DNA from: Thermococcus barossii | Lineage (GTDB): Archaea > Methanobacteriota_B > Thermococci > Thermococcales > Thermococcaceae | DNA: 64,000 nt | Reading direction: 5' to 3' | Assembly (NCBI RefSeq): GCF_002214465.1 | Contig: NZ_CP015101.1 | Coordinates: forward strand, 1,743,013 to 1,807,012 | Made by a program: the position numbers and the translations under genes | The notes under the pieces: model-generated | Database searches by the model: none | What the model saw: the letters and a program-made list of their open reading frames with translations, nothing else | Told to the model about the DNA's origin: nothing | Shown: positions 25,733 to 33,200 of the stretch, piece after piece | Layout: the number at the start of each line of letters is the position of its first letter | How positions within the stretch are numbered: position 1 is the stretch's first letter

Positions 25733-26253
25733 TTTTTATTCCTCAGCTTCTGTAGGATTTTAATCTCCCTCTGCAACCACAATGTAACTACGCCATATAC
25801 AACGGCAATTGGGGTTCTATAGACTACCATGAATAAGAGAGTTGGGAGATAGAAGATTAGTAGACATAATGTGCTTAAACTCTTGCATGTGGTCTTAAGG
25901 TAATACCAGAGGAGGAACCAGAGTATAACACCAAAAGCCCCGTATCCTGGATGTTTAAAGAGTAACGTCGCTGAAAATATAAGAAATGGGATGGAGGCTA
26001 AGGCCCCACTGTTTTCAATCTCTCTTCTGGTTATCCCGATTGCGTTTCTCCTAATGCTGATCAGAGCGGTGGCAAGCCATAGCATAAAGGAAGCGACAAG
26101 CGGCCAGAGTGCGCTCATTGAGTTCGAACGTAGAGCAATGTACCCGGATGTTATAATAATTGCAAGACTAGCAATGGCCTGCCGTGAGGATACTATAGCA
26201 AGGGACGCTATAACGATCCACAAAAAGATAGAAACAGCGAGATAAATGTCCAC
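25729..26253 (-). CDS. multi-TM protein of cassette 4 (candidate immunity protein)
   Basis: A 174-residue protein with five or six helices (about residues 3-23, 27-41, 47-66, 83-101, 106-117 and 124-155) and a basic end QREIKILQKLRNKK. The GTG start at 26253 directly follows GTGGGGGATGAAAG, which also encodes the conserved tail NNAVVGDE in another frame. No recognised family. The stop at 25729 overlaps the GTG that opens the cassette 5 fragment, tying the cassettes together in one transcript. Confidence 0.6.
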   Translation of the reverse strand: MDIYLAVSIFLWIVIASLAIVSSRQAIASLAIIITSGYIALRSNSMSALWPLVASFMLWLATALISIRRNAIGITRREIENSGALASIPFLIFSATLLFKHPGYGAFGVILWFLLWYYLKTTCKSLSTLCLLIFYLPTLLFMVVYRTPIAVVYGVVTLWLQREIKILQKLRNKK

Positions 26254-26266
26254 CTTTCATCCCCCA

Positions 26267-26456
26267 CTACAGCGTTGTTGTCGTTTTCTTGGGGAGAAAT
26301 GAGAATATTAGCATTACTGTTAGCATGAGAGTTCCAAACAGAGTGTAACCCCCACCACTCAGAGTCATTAATCTTGACCTGATACGTTGAATAGACTATT
26401 ATCAAAAGGTTAACAAAAAGAGAAAACCTAAAGAGAGACACCGATGATTTGGGCAT
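26267..26456 (-). pseudogene. cassette 4: two-TM gene fused or overlapped with a fragment tail
   Basis: From ATG 26456 the frame encodes a hydrophobic helix (FSLFVNLLIIVYSTYQVKI). Near 26362 a one-base shift leads to a second helix (TLFGTLMLTVMLIFSFLPKK) ending at 26267. The original frame instead continues to SPQENDNNAVVGDE, which is the conserved tail of the orphan fragments. The same DNA therefore reads as a membrane helix in one frame and as a fragment tail in another, suggesting recombination between cassette parts. Which reading is used cannot be told. Confidence 0.45.
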
Positions 26457-26459
26457 GCT

Positions 26460-26567
26460 TCACCCTCCTATCACATTATTATCTCCATCTGAAGGGGTTG
26501 GAGCTATGAGCCAGTTTATAGTATCTCTTAACGTCAAACTAATTTTTGTAACATATCTTGATTTTTC
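26460..26567 (-). pseudogene. cassette 4: remnant tail of an orphan fragment
   Basis: An open frame without a start codon, reading RYVTKISLTLRDTINWLIAP then TPSDGDNNVIGG and a stop at 26460. It ends in the DNNxIGG tail shared by the other fragments, and its last codons GGA GGG TGA form the ribosome site for the next gene at 26456. It overlaps the end of the cassette 3 membrane gene. Only the last 30 or so residues of a former tip remain. Confidence 0.5.
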
Positions 26568-26982
26568 TCAGTATCATTTCTAAGATTATAACGAGTATGG
26601 TTGCAATTGCTAGGTTAACGACCAGTAGCCGGTAATCATTGAAGGTGCTGATGGCTGCTATGAGTGCGATTGTTTGGGAGGTTCTATAAATTATTACGAG
26701 TCCCTTTAGGCTTTTCCTGGAGAATCTGAGAGCTACTCTATAGCTAACGTATGTTATGAGGGCCCCAAGCGCGAGTATTGTGTAATCTTCTGGTGGGTAT
26801 AAGGAAAGTATATGTGATATCGAAAGAATCATGCTTAGTATTGGGGTAGTCGCCAGCAGGATGGTTGTTTTTTCTTGCTTTTTAACAAAGTACCTAGCTA
26901 TAATGACTATGGCTAAATTGTATAAAAGAGAAAACCACAAAAATTCCAGAACAATAACCTGCCAATCCTCATATACCTCCAT
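26539..26982 (-). CDS. multi-TM protein of cassette 3 (candidate immunity protein)
   Basis: A 147-residue protein with four or five helices (about residues 8-30, 37-60, 66-84, 93-110 and 114-136) and a lysine-rich end RKIKICYKN. It starts three bases after the stop of the cassette 3 fragment, whose tail ENNIIGG supplies the ribosome site GGGGGTT. No recognised family and no clear likeness to the proteins of other cassettes. Confidence 0.6.
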   Translation of the reverse strand: MEVYEDWQVIVLEFLWFSLLYNLAIVIIARYFVKKQEKTTILLATTPILSMILSISHILSLYPPEDYTILALGALITYVSYRVALRFSRKSLKGLVIIYRTSQTIALIAAISTFNDYRLLVVNLAIATILVIILEMILRKIKICYKN

Positions 26983-26985
26983 TGT

Positions 26986-28066
26986 TTAACCCCCTATAAT
27001 GTTGTTTTCGTCATACTCGGGCACGTCACGGTCCTCAAGTAACCGATGGTATTTCAAGATCCATGCCAATTCCTTGATCCCCTTTGCTGTGCTGGTTTCG
27101 AGTACCCCCACTATGCCACTTTTAATATCTTCAAATGTGTTTTTGATAGTCGTGATCGTGTTATATGCCACTCTTACTTTGGTCTCAAGATTATCAAGCC
27201 CGGCAGAACCTGTTAGGTATACAACATCTGATACCTGGGGGATCTCTGCGAAATCTACTATTACCATATAAGAATACCCGGTTAGCTTGTATGAATAATC
27301 CAGCGGTGGATAGTCAAGGTAGTAATTGGCAAATTGTCGATTTAGAGTTATGGTAATTGTTAAGTCTTCCCGCATATTTGTCAAATCGAGCGTTGCTTTG
27401 GGTTTTGGAATATTCACAGTTCCCATAGGGGATCCTCACCATTTTCATCAACTGGCCACACTTTCTTGCCTCCAAACTTGACAGCTTTTAGGTTTACAGT
27501 AATTGTTGTTGGTTCCTTTAACTCAAAGTGAACAGTACATGTGGTTGAACCGTCCAGGGGGATAACTGTAGGTTTGCATTCCATGCTCGCCTTAACTGGT
27601 CCTTCCTGCCTGACGTTGATTTTTGTACTCGCCAGCACTTTACCGCCGACTTTTAAATACAAGGTAGTGCCCTGACTAATTTTGCTAAAGTTCACCCATT
27701 CGCTCATTGTTTTCCCCGCATAGAGTTTTATTGTCCCGTCTTGGATTATGTAACCGCAGCCACTGCACCCGTACTCCGTATCTTTCTTTGGCCACCACTT
27801 TGCTCCTGAATCATCGACCAGTTTGATGTTGAAAGGCCCTTGAGCACATTTTGGATCCAAGTTAGTGACGGTAATGTGGACTGTCACATTACTCCCCCCT
27901 CAACCCACTTGGGGTCAATCTCTAAGTGACCCTCTAAGGGAACACCGCTCAAACAAGTTGAAGTTGGAGGATCTTGTATTGTTATCTCGCCGCTCCTTGA
28001 ATTCTCCAGCTTCCCGTCTTCCCAGGCCTCGATCCTCCAGCCCTTAATGCTTCCAGTTTTCCACCC
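26986..28066 (-). pseudogene. cassette 3: long orphan C-terminal fragment with conserved junction, two frameshifts
   Basis: No signal peptide and no start codon are seen. The fragment opens inside a CARDB domain with WRIEAWEDGKLENSRSGEIT, nearly identical to residues about 719-735 of the 1077-residue protein. It then diverges into two new Ig-like domains (GHLEIDPKWVEGG... and KASMECKPTVIPLDGSTTCT...) and a unique tip ending YDENNIIGG. Two single-base losses interrupt it: at a G6 run (27894-27899) and a C4 run (27428-27431, coding strand); filling each by one base gives one continuous reading. Partial readings starting at 27887 and 27426 could also be translated on their own. It is followed directly by a multi-TM gene. 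Confidence 0.7.
27991..28040 (-). repeat. 50-bp junction repeat, orphan copy
   Basis: This block matches 31308-31357 in the full-length gene at 49 of 50 bases, on the same strand about 3.3 kb away. It is GC-rich within AT-rich surroundings. It is the point where the two genes stop being alike, and could serve as a site of homologous recombination that swaps the 3' end. Confidence 0.85.
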
Positions 28067-28093
28067 TCAAAGGTTCTGCAGTTTTTTACAACA

Positions 28094-28315
28094 TTAATCA
28101 TAGTCTCTAGTCTTTATCGCCTGTTCTAATGATTGAACTCGCCTGTTAATGTTTGACTTCAGTTCATCAACGTCGTCCAAGAGCGCCCAGGCAAATGCCC
28201 ACGGTAGCATAAAACCTAAAACTAGAGCAAAAAGTCCCCCGTAAACCCCAGTTCTCAATATCTCCGGGAGGAGTAACACTCCTAAAATAACAAGAATCAC
28301 CCCGTCGGCCCTCAT
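28094..28315 (-). CDS. small membrane protein of cassette 2 (second half of a split gene)
   Basis: A 73-residue protein with two helices (residues about 5-22 and 26-47) followed by a charged coiled-coil-like tail DDVDELKSNINRRVQSLEQA. It aligns with the C-terminal half of the 176-residue protein of cassette 1: ILxxPxxLxTxxxGGxxxLxxxxxxPxxxxWxxLxxxDEL. ATG 28315 overlaps the stop of the preceding gene (ATGA), so the two halves are coupled and may form one functional unit. No known family. Confidence 0.65.
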   Translation of the reverse strand: MRADGVILVILGVLLLPEILRTGVYGGLFALVLGFMLPWAFAWALLDDVDELKSNINRRVQSLEQAIKTRDYD

Positions 28316-28584
28316 AACTTACCCTCCAGCATTTTAATCCTCTTCCTGAGGAGTTCTAAGCCCCTCTCCTCTGAATAGGCCAGACCCCCGTAGGTCAAAA
28401 GTGGCACTAAGAGAAGCAGTGAGTAACCAAAGGATATCCAGGAAGTTGCAATCGCTGAAATGCTGTAGAGGGTCATGAAGGCCGATTCAAAGATACCGGG
28501 ACGCGCTTTTAAGAGTATTTCTCCCGTGACTACCGCGTACACAAGTGCAACGATTGAATTCCAGAGTGGAAGGTAATTAATCAT
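28312..28584 (-). CDS. small membrane protein of cassette 2 (first half of a split gene)
   Basis: A 90-residue protein with two or three helices and a basic end ELLRKRIKMLEGKL. It aligns with the N-terminal half of the 176-residue protein of cassette 1: VALVYAVVTGEILLKA...SAIATSWISFGYSLLLLVPLL against VALYTLTGIVLIKKN...SAITTSRISKWYSFSLLIPLL. It overlaps the 49-residue gene upstream and the 73-residue gene downstream by ATGA on both sides. Either the cassette 1 gene is a fusion, or this pair arose by fission. Confidence 0.65.
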   Translation of the reverse strand: MINYLPLWNSIVALVYAVVTGEILLKARPGIFESAFMTLYSISAIATSWISFGYSLLLLVPLLTYGGLAYSEERGLELLRKRIKMLEGKL

Positions 28585-28730
28585 GGGTTCCCCCTCCTAA
28601 AGCGGTCTTCGAGCTGTATTAGTCGGTGATTGATTTCCTCGAGCTCTCCAAGGAGCCTGTAGCGGAAGGAGTACATTAGGAAAAAATAGAAACCCCACGG
28701 GAGCACCATTAGCAGATACTCTCCTGACAT
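28581..28730 (-). CDS. 49-residue single-TM protein of cassette 2
   Basis: MSGEYLLMVLPWGFYFFLMY followed by an amphipathic charged tail (RYRLLGELEEINHRLIQLED). Its twin is at 29556-29705: both are 49 residues long and share LPWxFYFxxMxxxR and LEEIxxxLxxL. Duplication with diverged sequence but kept length and layout shows that the gene is real and under selection. The start follows GGTTGATAAC and the stop overlaps the next start. Function unknown; possible immunity subunit. Confidence 0.65.
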   Translation of the reverse strand: MSGEYLLMVLPWGFYFFLMYSFRYRLLGELEEINHRLIQLEDRFRRGNP

Positions 28731-28734
28731 GTTA

Positions 28735-29076
28735 TCAACCCCCTGGAAGGAACAGAGGCTTTAGGAAATATTCAGCCACTTTTTTGGCTTTCTCCTTCGC
28801 TGATTTATTCGTTGCAACAATTTCAGCTAAATTATACATCCCGATGCTTCCTCCTACAAGCTTGCCATATATTCCAAAGGTCGCTTCAAATGCAACTTTA
28901 GCCTTTCCTGCAAATGCAAGTTCTACTCCTGTTGACGATTGTACTGTTGCTATTTCTGAAAAAGTGGCCAATCCTGACAATAATAACGGTGAGAATGTCA
29001 TTGCTGTTCCTTTCATAATACCATCATTTGCATCGCTGCTCCAGTATTTGCTTCCTGTGTACCTTGCCGTGGTCAT
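28735..29076 (-). CDS. cassette 2: short orphan effector-like fragment
   Basis: A 113-residue protein beginning TTARYTGSKYWSSDAND, without signal peptide. Its centre is hydrophobic and glycine/alanine-rich (SPLLLSGLATFSEIATVQSS, GIYGKLVGGSIGMYNLAEIV), and it ends in a basic amphipathic helix and FLKPLFLPGG. The terminal part resembles the 37-residue fragment of cassette 1 (KxxIKRVIKKFLEHILFPGW). The final GGGGGTTGA is the ribosome site for the 49-residue gene. Its 5' end overlaps the cassette 1 membrane gene by 53 bp, and no ribosome site is evident at ATG 29076, which suggests a recombination junction. Confidence 0.55.
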   Translation of the reverse strand: MTTARYTGSKYWSSDANDGIMKGTAMTFSPLLLSGLATFSEIATVQSSTGVELAFAGKAKVAFEATFGIYGKLVGGSIGMYNLAEIVATNKSAKEKAKKVAEYFLKPLFLPGG

Positions 29077-29554
29077 GACTCTGATTTGTACTTTTGAGTT
29101 TACTTTCTATTTCCAACGCAAGTTCGTCAATCTTTGCTAGCATACTCCAAATCAGTCCAATGGGGGTTAGTAATATTATAAATAACAATAGAACACCTCC
29201 AAAAGGAGAAGTTTCTAGTACCATTGGAATGCTTAATATACTTAAGGAACTTAGGGCAAATACAAAGATTCTGCGGCCTTTCATGTTTTTAGACTCCTCA
29301 AATCCTTTTCCTAGTTTGTTTCCAAGCCGCTTGATGATATTTTGAGTTATCTGCAGGAATATTCCATAATATAACAATGGTATGAGCAAAGAAAACGAGT
29401 ACCATTTTGAAATCCGTGATGTAGTTATTGCTGAGACTATGTAGCCAATCAATAGGAGAGACAGGACCTTGTGAGAGTTCTTTTTTATCAATACTATCCC
29501 AGTCAAAGTATAGAGAGCCACGGTTACAGCTGTTGAGATATCTATCGTGATCAT
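29024..29554 (-). CDS. 176-residue multi-TM protein of cassette 1 (fused form of the cassette 2 pair)
   Basis: Four to five helices (residues about 8-22, 30-46, 51-68, 98-112 and 117-138) then a charged region LAKIDELALEIESKLK. Its two halves correspond to the separate 90- and 73-residue proteins of cassette 2, joined by a basic linker (IKRLGNKLGKGFEESKNMKG). The last 17 or so residues (SHDHGKVHRKQ...) run over the start of the next fragment and are probably not original. ATG 29554 follows a strong GGAGGTATC. No known family. Confidence 0.62.
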   Translation of the reverse strand: MITIDISTAVTVALYTLTGIVLIKKNSHKVLSLLLIGYIVSAITTSRISKWYSFSLLIPLLYYGIFLQITQNIIKRLGNKLGKGFEESKNMKGRRIFVFALSSLSILSIPMVLETSPFGGVLLLFIILLTPIGLIWSMLAKIDELALEIESKLKSTNQSHDHGKVHRKQILEQRCK

Positions 29555-29555
29555 C

Positions 29556-29705
29556 TTACGATACCTCCTTTGGAGTGTTTCTAAGTTCTGATAGAGTCTT
29601 GTCTATCTCTTCCAACTTTTTATACACAGTTGTGCGTAAATAGAATATCATTAAAAAATAAAAAAACCACGGGAGGAGTAAGATAACATAGTCAACGCCA
29701 TTCAT
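29556..29705 (-). CDS. 49-residue single-TM protein of cassette 1
   Basis: MNGVDYVILLLPWFFYFLMI plus a charged tail (KKLEEIDKTLSELRNTPKE). It is the twin of the 49-residue protein at 28581-28730. The start overlaps the stop of the 37-residue fragment, whose last codons GGGGTGGTT form its ribosome site. Its own last codons provide the GGAGGT for the next gene. A compact chain of coupled small genes results. Confidence 0.65.
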   Translation of the reverse strand: MNGVDYVILLLPWFFYFLMIFYLRTTVYKKLEEIDKTLSELRNTPKEVS

Positions 29706-29818
29706 TATAACCACCCCGGAAAGAGTATATGTTCAAGGAACTTTTTAATGACCCTTTTAATACCCTCCTTAGTGGTTTGGGATGTTTCTATTGCATCTCC
29801 TCCAGGTATCTTATTCAT
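29705..29818 (-). CDS. cassette 1: 37-residue remnant of an orphan fragment
   Basis: Reads MNKIPGGDAIETSQTTKEG then a basic amphipathic helix IKRVIKKFLEHILFPGWL. It starts at ATG 29818 after GAGGTC, 13 bases beyond the stop of the 151-residue membrane gene. The end resembles that of the 113-residue fragment of cassette 2. It is probably the last piece of a former tip that still has a usable start; whether it is made is unknown. Confidence 0.45.
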   Translation of the reverse strand: MNKIPGGDAIETSQTTKEGIKRVIKKFLEHILFPGWL

Positions 29819-29831
29819 TTTGACCTCGGAG

Positions 29832-30269
29832 CTACATGTTCTTAATGTTAGACTTAATGTTCTCCTGTTTTTGGATATATTGTAATCCTTTGATGGTCAA
29901 CTTGCTCCAGAGATAAGCAAGCAGTATTACAATAAGTACTTTAAGGACTAACGGCCATTGACGTTTCCACACGATTAGGGACGTGATAATACTGAAAGCT
30001 CCAAATGAAGCGATCCAGTCATGTATAGACACTTCCCATTTTTCTGGGACATCTATGACTAAGTATAACAGAGCCATTAAGAATACAAACCATCCGTAGG
30101 CTATCCCCAGTTTTATTATCTCTTCAATGTACCCAAACAGCGTAAATTTTGAGGGTGGAACTAGTAGGAGCCCTGTGGCCAAGATGTTTAAAAATAAAAG
30201 TTCTGGAAAGGAGAGACTATCTATAATTTCGATTATCTTCCTTCTTATCCTCCGAGCCTGGATCATCAT
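29832..30269 (-). CDS. four-TM protein directly behind the large secreted protein (candidate immunity protein, cassette 0)
   Basis: A 145-residue protein with four helices near residues 18-38, 50-73, 84-103 and 108-126, basic N terminus (QARRIRRKIIEI) and basic C terminus. No recognised family. ATG 30269 is preferred because GAGGTTGAT, overlapping the stop of the large gene, is correctly spaced from it; ATG 30287 is an alternative that overlaps the large gene by 8 bp and lacks a ribosome site. Its place straight after the effector-like gene and its membrane nature match a pore-forming toxin immunity protein, by analogy only. Confidence 0.6.
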   Translation of the reverse strand: MMIQARRIRRKIIEIIDSLSFPELLFLNILATGLLLVPPSKFTLFGYIEEIIKLGIAYGWFVFLMALLYLVIDVPEKWEVSIHDWIASFGAFSIITSLIVWKRQWPLVLKVLIVILLAYLWSKLTIKGLQYIQKQENIKSNIKNM

Positions 30270-30279
30270 AATATCAACC

Positions 30280-33200
30280 TCAGACATTGCTTATAATTTC
30301 GAGTACAATATTTTTAGGTATGTTTGGGATATCATTTACAAATTTGTCTAGGAAAGTCAACACACCTCCTAACTTTCCTGCAGTCTTCGTTATCTTTGCA
30401 ATCTTAGTCGCTTTTGTTATCTTGACAAAACTGATAAAAATAGTTACTGTGTCGTACCCATAATCTGCCCATACTGTTTTTGTATCCACATTAATTCCTA
30501 TTGTACTTTGTGTCACTCCTTTTGCTACTATTTTGCTGACTCCGTTAATTATGCCATCTATCGTGTAGTCCAAGTACAGCGTTGCCGTTGTCCTATCAAC
30601 TCTGAGGAGCATTTGGCGGTCGGTCGTTAGTGCCTTGCCCCGTATTTGTATTGGAATGATCTCTCCTGGATTGACGTTCTCATTCACTGGAACTGCTATA
30701 TGGTCTTGAATTACTTCTTCTAAATTCGGTGGACTAACTGAAATTTCAGTGCTTAGTTCTTTGACGTATATCCGAGCACTCTCAATATTTCTGAATTTAA
30801 GGGTGCACTCTAGTGGCGAGACATAGTTTCCTTGAGTGTAGTAGTTGCTGGCTTCGAAGTTAAAGTTTAGATTACCGCATGAGATTTCGGTGAGTTCTAA
30901 GGGATATTCCAAGGGCAGGCCTCTAACGCTAACACTGTCAGTTTTGGTTTTGATGTAATCTAAGAGACCGCCGGTGTTCTTGATTTTTAATGTAATATTG
31001 TGGTTGCCCACACTTACAGGCCAATCAAACTCATCTATAACCCTCGTCTTACCAACTAACAAGTAATTTCCGTTGGCATTCGTGTCAAATGAGTGTATTT
31101 CCCTGCCGTCCAAGTACACGCTTCCCCCAAGATACAACAAGTCTATTGTGTCCCCACCCACATCCGGAAGAGCACTGCAGTATGATGCCATTACCTTTAC
31201 ATGCACTTTGCCTTCTCCCACCATCTCAGTCGGACTAACCCCCAGCCATGCAGTCCAGTATTCTCCCTCAGGACATGGATCACTCTCTGAGATAACACGA
31301 ATTGTCCCGCTCCTTGAATCCTCCAGCTTCCCGTCTTCCCAGGCCTCGATCCTCCAGTCGTGCTCTCCAGCCCGAGCCGCCCACGTCAGTGTGACCTCCT
31401 TGGAGCTTCCTCCGCCGATTGTGATTGTTTTGCTTGACTTTTCGACACCGTCAATGAAAAGCTTTACCGTCACAATCCTAGATCTGGAGATCGGATTCCT
31501 GACACTCACGTCAAAACTCACGGTATCCCCATGCGTTGGAGTTGCCGGTGAGATATCAACGCAGGTTATAGTTAAAGTTCCCGAAGTCACCGTTACGCTC
31601 TTGCTGGTGGTCTTAGAGTGCCCGTTCCAGTAGATTGACGCATGAGCAACGTAAGTGCTGGCATCCTCGTAGGTTACTGTCTGCTCAAGCAGGGTCTTTT
31701 CTCCGTTTGCAGGAACGTTCACGGTATCAGAGTAAGTCCTTGAATTAGTTGGTGAGAAGGGAATACTGATGGAGTACTCCACATCATCCAAAGGCACGCT
31801 ATTCCCATTCTCCACGACAACCCTGTAAGTCACGCTTTCACCCGCCGTAACGCTCTCCTTTGAAGCTTCTATTCTAATTCTAACTTTGTTCCAGTCCACT
31901 GGAGATTCAAGGTTTATTGTCGAGGAGTATTCTCTCGTTATAGTCCTCTCCTGGCAGTTCGGCGAGGTGGAGAGTGTTTCGTGATTCTTTGAGAGGGGTA
32001 CATCGCCACAGGAGGGAGTATAGGTGATTTCCACCTTTCCGCTAACGATGAGTTCACCCTCCATATTGTGTGTAAGGGTGAACTTTTTACTGTTCCATAT
32101 GTAGCTCTCTCCGGAGTTTAGGAAAGAGAGTGTTCCGGAGTCAGAATCCCCGGTTGTACGGTCCTCTACGTCTATCCGGATGTTGTTCACCGCATTGTTC
32201 TCCGCCTTGAACAAAACCTTAACGTGATACTCGACCTTCCCGGGCAGGTTCTTATCTACGATGACTTTAACCTCCGTAATCTTTAGCTGGCCAGTGTTGT
32301 CCTCTGTGTTTAATGCTTCGTTGAGAATTTCAGTTGGTATGTGGTTTGTCTCTACAGAACCATCTCCAGAAGTATGGAGTGAGGATACAGGTTGTGCGGG
32401 GAGTTTTGGATTTATGGGGTATATTGGTTCTATGGGTCTTATTGGGTCATCCCTGATTGGATTTTTTAAGACCTTGTTTTCAATAATTAGGACTTTCATG
32501 GTATCCTTTAATTCGGCAACCTTCTGATTCAAAATACTCACGAGCTCATCATTCTCGTTCCCAGACTCTATAGCAGTTACCAAGGCAAGAATGTTGCTTG
32601 ATAACTCATAGGCGTATAGAGCATCGGGCCAGTAATATGTGGTAACATTCCAAATTATGTACTTACCTTTTGAGGATGTGACTAGGGTCGTGAAAACCAA
32701 AGAACCGTTTGTGGTATGGTTAATGCCCTTGATAATCCCTCTCTGAGTTACAAGGTTTCCATCTCTGAGAAAAGTCAAGGTACAATTCCTCTTCTCATTG
32801 CTCAGTAATTTGTACATTGAACCCTTCAGCCTGTAAACTTTGCTTTTCATGTTATTATAATCTCCGGACAAGTAGGCCCTGTAAAATTCAACCCACTCTT
32901 TGGCGAGGATTGGATTTACCATCTCGTTGTTCGTGGCCTGGGGAGGTTCAGCAGGCTGACTCCACTTCCATTTCTCCAGCGTCCAGGATTCGTAATGGTT
33001 GTACTTAAAGGCAACGTCGATGAATGCCAGCGAGAAATCCTCAAGGAATGCTGTCATGTTAAAGTCCTCGTTGATGTTATCGGCGTTCTGTGCTATGTAA
33101 TCTTCCAATGCTTGGATTTGCTCGTCGGTCCAGCCCTGAGATTTCAAAGCTTGAACCGTTTCCTCCGGCAGGCCGTTCTGACTGATGTTTTGAGCCATCT

